A DNA stretch of 5,104 bases from Crenotrichaceae bacterium. Lineage in GTDB: Bacteria; Pseudomonadota; Gammaproteobacteria; Methylococcales; DRLZ01. The stretch spans positions 1-5,104 of the forward strand of contig DRLZ01000384.1 in assembly GCA_011322755.1 (NCBI GenBank), given 5' to 3'. Below, in pieces: positions 1 through 5,104 of this stretch (position 1 is its first letter; each line of letters starts with the position of its first letter). The notes under the pieces are model-generated. The model was given only the letters and a program-made list of their open reading frames with translations. It was not told the origin of the DNA and did not search any database. A program made the position numbers and the translations under genes.

Positions 1-181
1 AATGACGTATGACGAATTTTCCCAGGCCGTTGTTTTCAGAAACCTGAAAAGCATGCCGGGTGAAACAGGCGCAGTATTCCGTGACCCGCCACAAGCAAAA
101 ATAATGCGCGACAAATTAAAAGCTGCGCAGACCCAAGCAAGATCTGAATGTGACATTTCTCATAATGCAGCTAACCAATAA
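1..181 (+). CDS. 3' end of an unrecognised gene (partial)
   Basis: An open frame enters from the left edge and ends at the TAA at 179-181, giving 59 readable residues. The tail is hydrophilic and charged, contains the segment RNLKSMPGETG, then an Ala/Lys/Gln-rich helix-like stretch (KIMRDKLKAAQTQAR) and a single Cys near the end. There is no membrane segment. The ATG at 2-4 could be internal or the true start; with one base upstream this cannot be decided, and I treat the gene as continuing off the window. I do not recognise the family. The next ORF starts on the base after this stop (TAAATG), which suggests co-transcription. A short ORF can be open by chance, so confidence is moderate. Confidence 0.5.
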   Translation, partial: MTYDEFSQAVVFRNLKSMPGETGAVFRDPPQAKIMRDKLKAAQTQARSECDISHNAANQ

Positions 182-355
182 ATGGTGTTCGTTGAATCAG
201 ATTCCAACTACAGTCATTTTAAGGAAAAGCACATAAGATGTGGGATATCGACATTTGTCAGGATAGTTGTCTTATTATCTCTGTGGTTTTCTTTCAAATT
301 TCCTGTCCCCCCAGATTTTCAAAGGGTTTTGCTAGACAGGCTGGTGTTTATTTAA
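182..355 (+). pseudogene. short ORF with one hydrophobic segment, possibly a truncated membrane protein gene
   Basis: The frame encodes 57 residues from an ATG directly abutting the previous stop to a TAA at 353-355. Residues 1-20 are polar, residues about 25-40 are hydrophobic (STFVRIVVLLSLWFSFKF) and could span a membrane, and a Pro-rich PVPP motif follows. A single hydrophobic helix followed by prolines and an L-D-[RK]-L motif is vaguely like the N-terminus of VanZ-family proteins, but this is only an impression. The last seven codons lie inside the left inverted repeat of the proposed IS relic, so the original gene may have been cut short by that insertion. No Shine-Dalgarno sequence precedes the ATG; translation would rely on coupling to the upstream gene. 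It may also be a spurious ORF. Confidence 0.3.
333..350 (+). repeat. left inverted repeat of the IS relic
   Basis: TAGACAGGC at 333-341 is the exact reverse complement of 599-607. Extended inward to 18 positions (333-350 against 607-590), 14 match. Only the outer nine are strongly conserved; the inner part is barely above chance. Confidence 0.4.
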
Positions 356-364
356 GAGTACCGA

Positions 365-389
365 ACAAGCTATTCTTAATAGGGCTTGT
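365..389 (+). other. stem-loop inside the IS relic
   Basis: ACAAGCTATT at 365-374 can pair with AATA (378-381) plus GCTTGT (384-389), leaving a CTT loop and a two-base GG bulge. The ten pairs would form a stable hairpin in RNA or single-stranded DNA. No U-tract follows, so it is not a typical terminator. It may be an IS-derived structure or an unrelated fold. Confidence 0.4.
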
Positions 390-582
390 CGTTGCTGACT
401 GAAGCTCGACTAAATAGGAGATGGCAGCTATTTTTGCAATGCGACCAGTGTGGTGGTGCCTTGCATAGGGGAAACTGCCACCAACACCCGCAGCAGGTGA
501 CTGACTATATCCAGACTGCAGGTTATTTCTACAATGGTTTAATCTTGTTCTTCGAGCAACGTCACTACGTCCCATTTTGAAA
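386..582 (+). pseudogene. IS3-family OrfB transposase C-terminal fragment, frameshifted
   Basis: IS3-family OrfB proteins typically carry a GD-C-Y-D-N-A block, then a D-Y-I-E-x-F-Y-N block and a terminal R-x-H-S-x-x-x-Y-x-S-P-x-x-F-E. Here the frame starting at 417 reads GDGSYFCNATSVVV. A second frame reads VTDYIQ at 497-514 and FYN at 527-535. Shifting again, CSSSN followed by a terminal FE appears just before 582. The three blocks are in the right order but in different frames, and the spacing between the first two is shorter than in an intact gene, implying deletion. The single open frame across 386-580 (TTG start, no ribosome binding site) is therefore read as a decayed gene rather than a real small protein. 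Similarity was judged by eye. Confidence 0.4.
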
Positions 583-589
583 TCCCTTG

Positions 590-607
590 TATACTTCCGC
601 CTGTCTA
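590..607 (-). repeat. right inverted repeat of the IS relic
   Basis: GCCTGTCTA at 599-607 mirrors 333-341 exactly. It lies about 17 bases after the end of the transposase-like fragment, as expected for an IS right end. Confidence 0.4.
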
Positions 608-694
608 ATCATTGGTCATATGCCAGGGAGAAAGTTAATGCAATAGTGTAGCGTCAATGAGCCTCAATACATGAATATTCTGTGATTTATCTAA

Positions 695-703
695 TGCTAT
701 AAT
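695..703 (+). promoter_or_regulatory. extended -10 sigma-70 promoter for glrK-qseG-glrR
   Basis: TGCTATAAT is a perfect extended -10 element (TG, one base, TATAAT at 698-703). The -35 region around 675-680 (ATATTC) is poor, which an extended -10 can tolerate. Transcription would start near 710, leaving an untranslated leader of about 115 bases before the first ATG at 825, or about 155 before the ATG at 864. Confidence 0.5.
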
Positions 704-785
704 AGCTCAAATATGCAGACTAATGTATGCTAATGATAGTTAACATCTTTGCAGTAAAGTCCTATCAACAGCTGTACAAGACTTT

Positions 786-811
786 ATTGCTACTATTGAA
801 AGAGCAGCAAT
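786..811 (+). other. hairpin just upstream of the glrK start
   Basis: ATTGCT (786-791) is complementary to AGCAAT (806-811), with a 14-base loop containing GAAAGAG, the only purine-rich stretch near the start. It ends 13 bases before the ATG at 825, so it could affect initiation. A six-pair stem is weak and may be chance. Confidence 0.2.
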
Positions 812-824
812 TCCGCTATCGTAA

Positions 825-2342
825 ATGCTTAGAGCTGATACCACAACTCTGCTTTCAACGCCTATGAAATTTTCATCAACAATTTCCCAATTAACGCTGC
901 TGGGCTTCATTTTGGCAATGCTGCCACTTGTTGGAGCAATCATTCATACATACTGGCAGGTCGATAAGCTAGCAGGCACAATGCACTCAATGGTTTCAGA
1001 TTCAACCGAAGCCAGTGAAGCCGGGCGTATGATACAAAGCAAACTGATTAGTGCTGAAAGAAGCGCAGGACAATACCTGGTTTTGAGTGAAAAAGAATTA
1101 TTTGACCGCTATAAAGACCAAAGAATCCAGCTCATTCAGGCCATACAACATTTAAGAAGCTTGAACCTTAGTGAAGAAATAGGAAATCGTCTTGAACAAT
1201 TACAAACTTCAGAACAAGTACTCTATGACAAATTACAACATATTGAAGAAGCATCACCGGAACAAGTTCAGCAGCTAACACACAATATTCGACTGCTCGC
1301 TAATATCGCACAGCCACTACCTCTTGAAGTTTCCTATGCGATTACAAATCGGAGGCAGGTACTTGACCAGAACGTAACCGATATACAACGCCTGTTATTG
1401 TGGCAAGTGTTAGCGTTGGTACCGTTGGCGATGTTGTTAGGTATTGTTATCAGCATCCTCCTCAATCGTCCAATGAAACGTCTGAAAAATGCAATACACA
1501 GACTGGGTGATGGTGAGCTCACTACACCGGTCGTGGTCAGTGGACCACAGGATATTCACGATCTAGGTCAACGACTTGATTGGTTACGTCAACGCCTGGC
1601 TGAATTGGATGAGCAAAAACTCACCTTCTTGCAACATGTATCTCATGAATTAAAGACACCATTAACCGGTATCCGTGAAGGAACAGAATTATTACTCGAT
1701 GGTGTTACGGGTAAATTAAGAGGTGAGCAAGCTGAAGTTGTTGAAATCATTCGTGACAGTAGTTTGCAGCTACAAGCACAAGTTGAAGCCTTGCTTGGCT
1801 TTAATAGCGCTTTATTGCAAAAAAGCCCATCACGCAATGAAAGACTTCGTATTGATTTATTGCTGGATGATGTCATAGAGCAGCATCAGCTCGCTGCCCG
1901 GTCACGACAAATTGACATGTTAGCCCAAATTGAAATCGCTGTTACCCGTGGCGATCGTGAACAACTTAGAGTCCTGTCAGGAACAATTTTATCAAATGCA
2001 ATAAAATTTTCCCCACTCGGGGGAACGATTCATATCAAACTCAGACAAATGAGACAGAAGGTGATAATAGACATTATTGATGCTGGGCCAGGAGTACACG
2101 GAGAAGACCAAAAACAGATTTTCGAACCGTTTTTTCAAGGTCGAAATACACCTAAATCACATGTTAAAGGAACAGGGCTAGGGTTAGCAATTGCTAGTCG
2201 CTATGCTCGTTTACATCATGGTCAGGTTTTGTTACAGCAATCTAAAAAAGGAGCACATTTTCGTATCATCCTTCCTGCAGAAGAAATCAACAGAGCCGAT
2301 AAAAGAACGAGGGAGACAGCAAAATTGGAGAAACAAGTATGA
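825..2342 (+). CDS. glrK: sensor histidine kinase GlrK (QseE family)
   Basis: This is an inner-membrane sensor kinase that autophosphorylates on His and passes the phosphate to GlrR. The 505-residue frame shows a first membrane helix at about 23-43, a periplasmic helical sensor region at 45-189, a second helix at about 190-213, a HAMP linker at about 211-264, then the H-box SHELKTPL with phospho-acceptor His274. The ATPase domain has an N-box (Asn391 in LSNAIKFSP), G1 box DAGPG (419-423), F-box IFEPFF and G2 box GTGLGLA (449-455). The HxSHELKTPL-x4-REGTELL signature closely matches E. coli GlrK/QseE, which is about 475 residues. An in-frame TAA at 822-824 makes 825 the earliest start. Neither this ATG nor the one at 864 has a Shine-Dalgarno sequence, but the protein from 864 (MKFSS...) fits the family N-terminus better, so 864 may be the true start. 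The stop overlaps the next ATG by four bases. Confidence 0.93.
   Translation: MLRADTTTLLSTPMKFSSTISQLTLLGFILAMLPLVGAIIHTYWQVDKLAGTMHSMVSDSTEASEAGRMIQSKLISAERSAGQYLVLSEKELFDRYKDQRIQLIQAIQHLRSLNLSEEIGNRLEQLQTSEQVLYDKLQHIEEASPEQVQQLTHNIRLLANIAQPLPLEVSYAITNRRQVLDQNVTDIQRLLLWQVLALVPLAMLLGIVISILLNRPMKRLKNAIHRLGDGELTTPVVVSGPQDIHDLGQRLDWLRQRLAELDEQKLTFLQHVSHELKTPLTGIREGTELLLDGVTGKLRGEQAEVVEIIRDSSLQLQAQVEALLGFNSALLQKSPSRNERLRIDLLLDDVIEQHQLAARSRQIDMLAQIEIAVTRGDREQLRVLSGTILSNAIKFSPLGGTIHIKLRQMRQKVIIDIIDAGPGVHGEDQKQIFEPFFQGRNTPKSHVKGTGLGLAIASRYARLHHGQVLLQQSKKGAHFRIILPAEEINRADKRTRETAKLEKQV
2327..2330 (+). promoter_or_regulatory. ribosome binding site of the lipoprotein gene
   Basis: GGAG lies eight bases before the ATG at 2339, inside the end of glrK. 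It supports that start and contrasts with the absence of such a site before glrK and glrR. Confidence 0.7.
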
Positions 2343-2938
2343 TAAAAATAATACTGCTACTACTGTTTATAATCTTATTCGAAGCCTGCTCAAGCCTTGA
2401 ATACACACGTCACCAGGATCCTGAAAACGACTATATCAACGAATATGCAGAAGAACCAGCGATAGAGACAACGATCACATCGGCTTGTGACATCCTTCAT
2501 TATTACGAGGTCATCTCAGTTTTGACTGATAGTCAAAAAAAACAGGCCGTCCGATCACTGCGTTCGAGTGCAAATGCCAAAGGCAAATTAAGTAATTGCA
2601 ATCAAATCAAGTTAGCGATACTCCTCAGTGCGCCTTACAGCATTTTACAAGATGACAAGGCGTCAATCGATTTATTAACCAGTTTTATCACCAATGCTAA
2701 ATCGGTTACCTCAGCAGACAAGATATTTGCAGGTTTTTTGAAGCAGTTTGTAGAAGAACGCTCGCTCATTCGCCATCAACACACTAAAACAAGACACTTA
2801 CTAAAAACCCAGCAACAAGAAAACAAGGCTATCATCGAAGAGTTGGCAAAAACCCGTCAGCAACTACAGCAACTCAAATCACTGGAATCTGAGCTAAATC
2901 ATCAAGAAAAAAGAATTATTTCACAGCCATCTAGCTAA
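2339..2938 (+). CDS. qseG: QseG-like lipoprotein of the GlrK/GlrR system
   Basis: This is a 199-residue predicted lipoprotein. A hydrophobic signal (residues 2-14) leads to FEAC with lipid-acceptor Cys17. Ser at +2 argues against inner-membrane retention, so outer membrane anchoring facing the periplasm is likely. Phe at -3 and Glu at -2 are unusual for a lipobox. Cys50 and Cys87 could form a disulfide; E. coli QseG also has two Cys in its mature domain. Residues about 135-192 are a Gln/Glu/Lys-rich coiled coil (LKTQQQ, TRQQLQQLKSLESEL), like the C-terminal half of QseG. In E. coli, QseG contacts QseE in the periplasm and controls its phosphorylation state; the same role is inferred here. The ATGA overlap with glrK and the GGAG site at 2327 fix the start and suggest translational coupling. 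Sequence identity to QseG is low, so the name rests on position, architecture and coiled coil together. Confidence 0.8.
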   Translation: MIKIILLLLFIILFEACSSLEYTRHQDPENDYINEYAEEPAIETTITSACDILHYYEVISVLTDSQKKQAVRSLRSSANAKGKLSNCNQIKLAILLSAPYSILQDDKASIDLLTSFITNAKSVTSADKIFAGFLKQFVEERSLIRHQHTKTRHLLKTQQQENKAIIEELAKTRQQLQQLKSLESELNHQEKRIISQPSS

Positions 2939-2952
2939 CTCTATAACAAACA

Positions 2953-4311
2953 ATGCCAACCAGAAAAAAAATATTACTGGTCGATGACGACCCAGCGCTG
3001 TTAAAACTGCTTTCATTACGCCTTGAATCAGCTGGTTTCAATATACAAACGGTTGATAGTGGAGCAAAAGCACTGACACGTCTCGCTGATTTTCAACCTC
3101 ATTTAATTATCACAGACCTTCGCATGGATGACATGGATGGGCTAACTTTATTCACAAAAGTACATCAGAAGTACCCTCTATTACCGGTCATCATTCTCAC
3201 CGCACATGGCTCTATTCCAGACGCTGTTGATGCAACACACCAAGGCGTTTTCAGCTATTTAACCAAACCTTTTGACAGTAAGCAGTTGCTTGAGTCTATT
3301 AATTCAGCTTTGGGACAACAATACCAGCCACAGCATGAAGACGACCATATCGATTCTGCCTGGCATGATGAAATTGTGACTCAAAGTACCTTAATGAATG
3401 AGTTGAAGAAACAAGCTTGTCGAGTTGCATTATCTGATGTCAGCGTGCTCATCCAGAGTGACAGCGGAACCGGAAAAGAACTGCTGGCACTTGCGATACA
3501 CAAAGCAAGTCATCGTAATACAGGACCTTTTGTTCCAATAAACTGTGCAGCAATTCCCGGACCTCTTCTTGAATCTGAACTTTTTGGGTACCGTAAAGGC
3601 GCATTTACGGGTGCTGATCGAAACCACCAGGGGTTGTTAGAAGAAGCCGATGGTGGGACACTGTTTCTAGATGAAATTGGCGACATGCCACTTGAATTTC
3701 AGTCTAAACTACTACGGGTACTGCAAGAAGGAGAAATACGGCCTCTTGGCGAAACCAAGCCAGTTGCAATTGATGTCCGTATTGTCTCTGCCACCCATAA
3801 GGATTTAGAAGCTGCTGTGGAAGCAGGAGAATTTAGAGAAGACCTCTATTACAGACTTAATGTTGTTCTGCTTGAACTACCTTCACTCGCTCAACGCTGT
3901 GAAGATATCCCATTGTTAGCAAACTATTTTCTAAATAGTATTCGCGATCGCAGCGACAACTGTATTGCCAAAGGCTTTTCACGTGAAGCAATTGAAATAT
4001 TAATGTCAGCACCATGGCCAGGCAATGTGCGTCAATTATTAAATGTTGTAGAGCAAGTCGCTGCATTGTCTACAACACCTGTGGTATCAGCATTACTGGT
4101 CAAAAAGGCCTTACGGGGAAAAACCCGAAAAATTCTGCCTTTGTTTGAAGCACAGCGACAGTTTGAATGTGAATATCTGGTAGACATCTTGCAGCTTACA
4201 CGCGGGAATGTTACCAGAGCAGCACATTTGGCACACCGTAATCGCACAGAATTCTACAAATTACTGCGTCGTCACCACTTACAGGCAGAAACCTTCCGGC
4301 AACAAACATAA
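2953..4311 (+). CDS. glrR: sigma-54-dependent response regulator GlrR (QseF)
   Basis: This NtrC-type activator switches on sigma-54 promoters when phosphorylated by GlrK. Its 452 residues are close to the E. coli protein's 444. The receiver domain (about 5-120) has Asp11/Asp12, phospho-acceptor Asp55 in ITDLRMDDMDG, Thr83 and Lys105. The AAA+ domain (about 142-375) has Walker A DSGTGKE (170-176), the sigma-54 contact loop GAFTGA (216-221), Walker B GTLFLDE (235-241), arginines in FREDLYYRLN (294-303) and WPGNVRQL (355-362). The C-terminal helix-turn-helix is at about 415-443 (RGNVTRAA...NRTEFYKLL). Runs such as ILTAHGSIPDAV and GNRTEFYKLL-type endings are characteristic of GlrR within the NtrC family. 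The gene follows the lipoprotein stop by 14 bases with no visible Shine-Dalgarno sequence. All functional residues are present. Confidence 0.96.
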   Translation: MPTRKKILLVDDDPALLKLLSLRLESAGFNIQTVDSGAKALTRLADFQPHLIITDLRMDDMDGLTLFTKVHQKYPLLPVIILTAHGSIPDAVDATHQGVFSYLTKPFDSKQLLESINSALGQQYQPQHEDDHIDSAWHDEIVTQSTLMNELKKQACRVALSDVSVLIQSDSGTGKELLALAIHKASHRNTGPFVPINCAAIPGPLLESELFGYRKGAFTGADRNHQGLLEEADGGTLFLDEIGDMPLEFQSKLLRVLQEGEIRPLGETKPVAIDVRIVSATHKDLEAAVEAGEFREDLYYRLNVVLLELPSLAQRCEDIPLLANYFLNSIRDRSDNCIAKGFSREAIEILMSAPWPGNVRQLLNVVEQVAALSTTPVVSALLVKKALRGKTRKILPLFEAQRQFECEYLVDILQLTRGNVTRAAHLAHRNRTEFYKLLRRHHLQAETFRQQT

Positions 4312-4382
4312 CTGTACCAGGCAACGTTACAAATACTTCTTTCTAGGTATGGCTACACCCAGATTCATTTAGAACGAATGCA

Positions 4383-4397
4383 TCGATCCCTGATCGA
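4383..4397. other. short hairpin downstream of glrR
   Basis: TCGATC (4383-4388) and GATCGA (4392-4397) form a six-pair stem around a CCT loop. No T-run follows, so it is not a convincing rho-independent terminator. It is the only clear stem in the first 90 bases after glrR. Confidence 0.3.
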
Positions 4398-4486
4398 CAC
4401 TGTTTCTGATTACCGCGTTAATTTGTATTAAGTCGACAAAGATGTATTTTTATCACAGTTCTATTAACCTCATGTTATTTACACTG

Positions 4487-4496
4487 GTGATATCAC
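4487..4496. promoter_or_regulatory. perfect dyad, possible operator for the secreted protein gene
   Basis: GTGATATCAC is a perfect 10-base palindrome, with one further pair (T/A) after a mismatch on each side, about 50 bases before the GTG start. A TTTAAT at 4512-4517 could be a -10 element, in which case the dyad would overlap the -35 region, which has little match to TTGACA. That arrangement would suit a regulated promoter, but no regulator can be named. Confidence 0.25.
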
Positions 4497-4533
4497 TAAT
4501 TTCGACTACGCTTTAATAGTATCGATTAATTAC

Positions 4534-4537
4534 GAGG
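4534..4537 (+). promoter_or_regulatory. ribosome binding site fixing the GTG start at 4546
   Basis: GAGG sits eight bases before GTG 4546, and the GTG is followed directly by a Lys-Lys-led signal peptide. No in-frame ATG lies nearby, so this site decides the start. Confidence 0.65.
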
Positions 4538-4545
4538 CTATCATA

Positions 4546-5104
4546 GTGAAAAAAATCAATCCTTTTTTGTTTCTGACTTTGTTGATCTATAGTGGAGTCA
4601 ATACAGCCAGTTCTTTTATCTCATTTGATAGCCAAGAAGGTGATTATATTGGCCAGGGAAAAGCACAAGTATGGGTCGAGAGTGATGGAACTTTTTCCAG
4701 CAGATCAACGCAGGATCGTGAAAACACTGTAACCATTGACTTCACTAGTGATGAGAACTGGTGGACACTTAACTTTGCATCACCAGAAAACCAGCCATTG
4801 ACAGTTGGCAACTATTCAAATGCGACTCGTTATCCTTTCCAGCCATCTGATGAAAATGGATTAAGCGTGTCTGGAACAGGACGCGGTTGTAATACACTGG
4901 AAGGGCAATTTGAGATTCTTGAAATATCTTATGACACTAGTGGTAAGCTCAAAAGCTTTGCGGCAACGTTCGAACAGCATTGTGAAAAGGGTGATCCCGC
5001 ATTATTTGGAGCAGTTAGTTATAACGCAGATATAGATATCCCTGACAGCACTCGTTTACCCACGGCTGGTAAGACAGGTGATTTTTCCGTTGATTTAAAA
5101 GCCA
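4546..5104 (+). CDS. secreted protein of unknown function (5' part)
   Basis: The frame is open for 186 codons to the window edge. The N-terminus has two Lys, a hydrophobic core (FLFLTLLIYSGV) and a likely signal peptidase I site near Ala21, so export to the periplasm or beyond is expected. There is no lipobox. The mature part has SFDSQEGDYIGQG, then DENWWTLNFASP, LTVGNY, TRYPF, SGTGRGCNTLEGQFEILE and FEQHCEKGDPALFG. I recall this order of motifs from uncharacterised secreted proteins of several bacterial phyla, but cannot name a family. Cys115 (GRGCN) and Cys146 (QHCE) are the only cysteines and may form a disulfide. A mostly beta fold is likely from the composition. A second region begins after about residue 165 and is cut off. 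It lies 234 bases after glrR and probably has its own promoter. Confidence 0.85.
   Translation, partial: MKKINPFLFLTLLIYSGVNTASSFISFDSQEGDYIGQGKAQVWVESDGTFSSRSTQDRENTVTIDFTSDENWWTLNFASPENQPLTVGNYSNATRYPFQPSDENGLSVSGTGRGCNTLEGQFEILEISYDTSGKLKSFAATFEQHCEKGDPALFGAVSYNADIDIPDSTRLPTAGKTGDFSVDLKA

Larger units (their letters stand above)
330..611 (+). mobile_element. degenerate, internally deleted IS3-family insertion sequence relic
   Basis: Two inverted repeats (333-341 and 599-607, nine of nine matching) bound about 275 bases. The interior holds frameshifted pieces resembling the end of an IS3-family OrfB transposase, in the expected order and orientation, ending just before the right repeat. 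If the ends are taken as 330 and 611 they begin with TG and end with CA, as IS3-family ends usually do, but this needs a one-base indel between the repeats. No clear target-site duplication is visible. OrfA and most of OrfB are missing, so the element is not autonomous. The alternative is ordinary intergenic DNA with chance similarity. The assignment comes from reading motifs by eye, without a database match. Confidence 0.42.
612..824. other. leader region upstream of glrK, non-coding
   Basis: No credible gene is present. The region contains a strong ribosome-binding-like GGGAG (626-630) before an ATG that opens only a two-codon frame (638-646), an extended -10 promoter (695-703), three copies of CTAATG (691, 720 and 730), and a six-pair hairpin (786-791 with 806-811) close to the first glrK start. 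I see no recognisable small RNA gene such as GlmY, although GlmY sequence is poorly conserved outside enterobacteria and could be missed. Confidence 0.5.

Noticed and set aside
302..340. CCTGTC (302-307) and GACAGG (335-340) as a GlrR-type TGTC/GACA dyad.
   Set aside because: The half-sites are separated by 27 bases instead of about 10, and the right half is part of the proposed IS end.
422..438. TGGCAG...TTGCA resembling a sigma-54 promoter.
   Set aside because: The GG and GC elements are one base too far apart, and sigma-54 promoters tolerate little change in this spacing. No GlrR-type dyad lies upstream.
348..575. A 75-residue frame on the minus strand.
   Set aside because: It is opposite the IS-like fragment, has no ribosome binding site or recognisable domain, and its composition fits a shadow frame.
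386..580. A 64-residue frame with CxxC and CH motifs (CDQCGG...NCH) that looks slightly like a zinc ribbon.
   Set aside because: It would start at TTG without a ribosome binding site, and neighbouring frames carry other pieces of the same IS3-like motif series, so a decayed transposase explains it better.
4312..4400. A rho-independent terminator after glrR.
   Set aside because: The only stem (4383-4397) has six pairs and no T-tract, so termination here cannot be claimed.
4443..4457. TGTAT...TCACA as a CRP-like site.
   Set aside because: The left half deviates from TGTGA and the spacer is five bases rather than six.

Overview
This window looks like a chromosomal segment of a moderately AT-rich gammaproteobacterium. 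The central block matches the GlrK-QseG-GlrR (QseE/QseG/QseF) signalling locus best known from enterobacteria. Codon use is AT-leaning and the protein sequences are clearly diverged from the E. coli ones, so I would not place the organism in Enterobacteriaceae. I cannot name a genus.

Layout. Positions 1-181 hold the 3' end of an unrecognised gene. Its stop is followed immediately by the ATG of a short ORF (182-355) with one hydrophobic segment, which may be a truncated membrane protein gene. Positions 330-611 look like a small, internally deleted, frameshifted relic of an IS3-family insertion sequence. Pieces resembling the C-terminal end of the OrfB transposase sit between two short inverted repeats. 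Positions 612-824 form a leader region with an extended -10 promoter (TGCTATAAT) that probably drives the next three genes.

Positions 825-4311 are a compact operon: a membrane sensor histidine kinase (GlrK), a small outer-membrane-type lipoprotein (QseG-like), and a sigma-54-dependent response regulator (GlrR). The first two genes overlap by four bases (ATGA) and the third follows after 14 bases. In E. coli the lipoprotein modulates the kinase in the periplasm, the kinase phosphorylates the regulator, and the regulator activates sigma-54 promoters. All catalytic motifs needed for that cascade are visible here.

Positions 4312-4545 are intergenic, with a perfect 10-bp dyad and a short hairpin but no convincing terminator. 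From 4546 to the window end runs the 5' part of a secreted protein gene (GTG start, signal peptide, two conserved-looking cysteines), of unknown function.

No tRNA, rRNA, CRISPR array or intact mobile element was seen. The core is a known system. The less ordinary parts are the IS relic upstream of glrK, at the position where enterobacteria carry the GlmY small RNA gene, and the secreted protein downstream.
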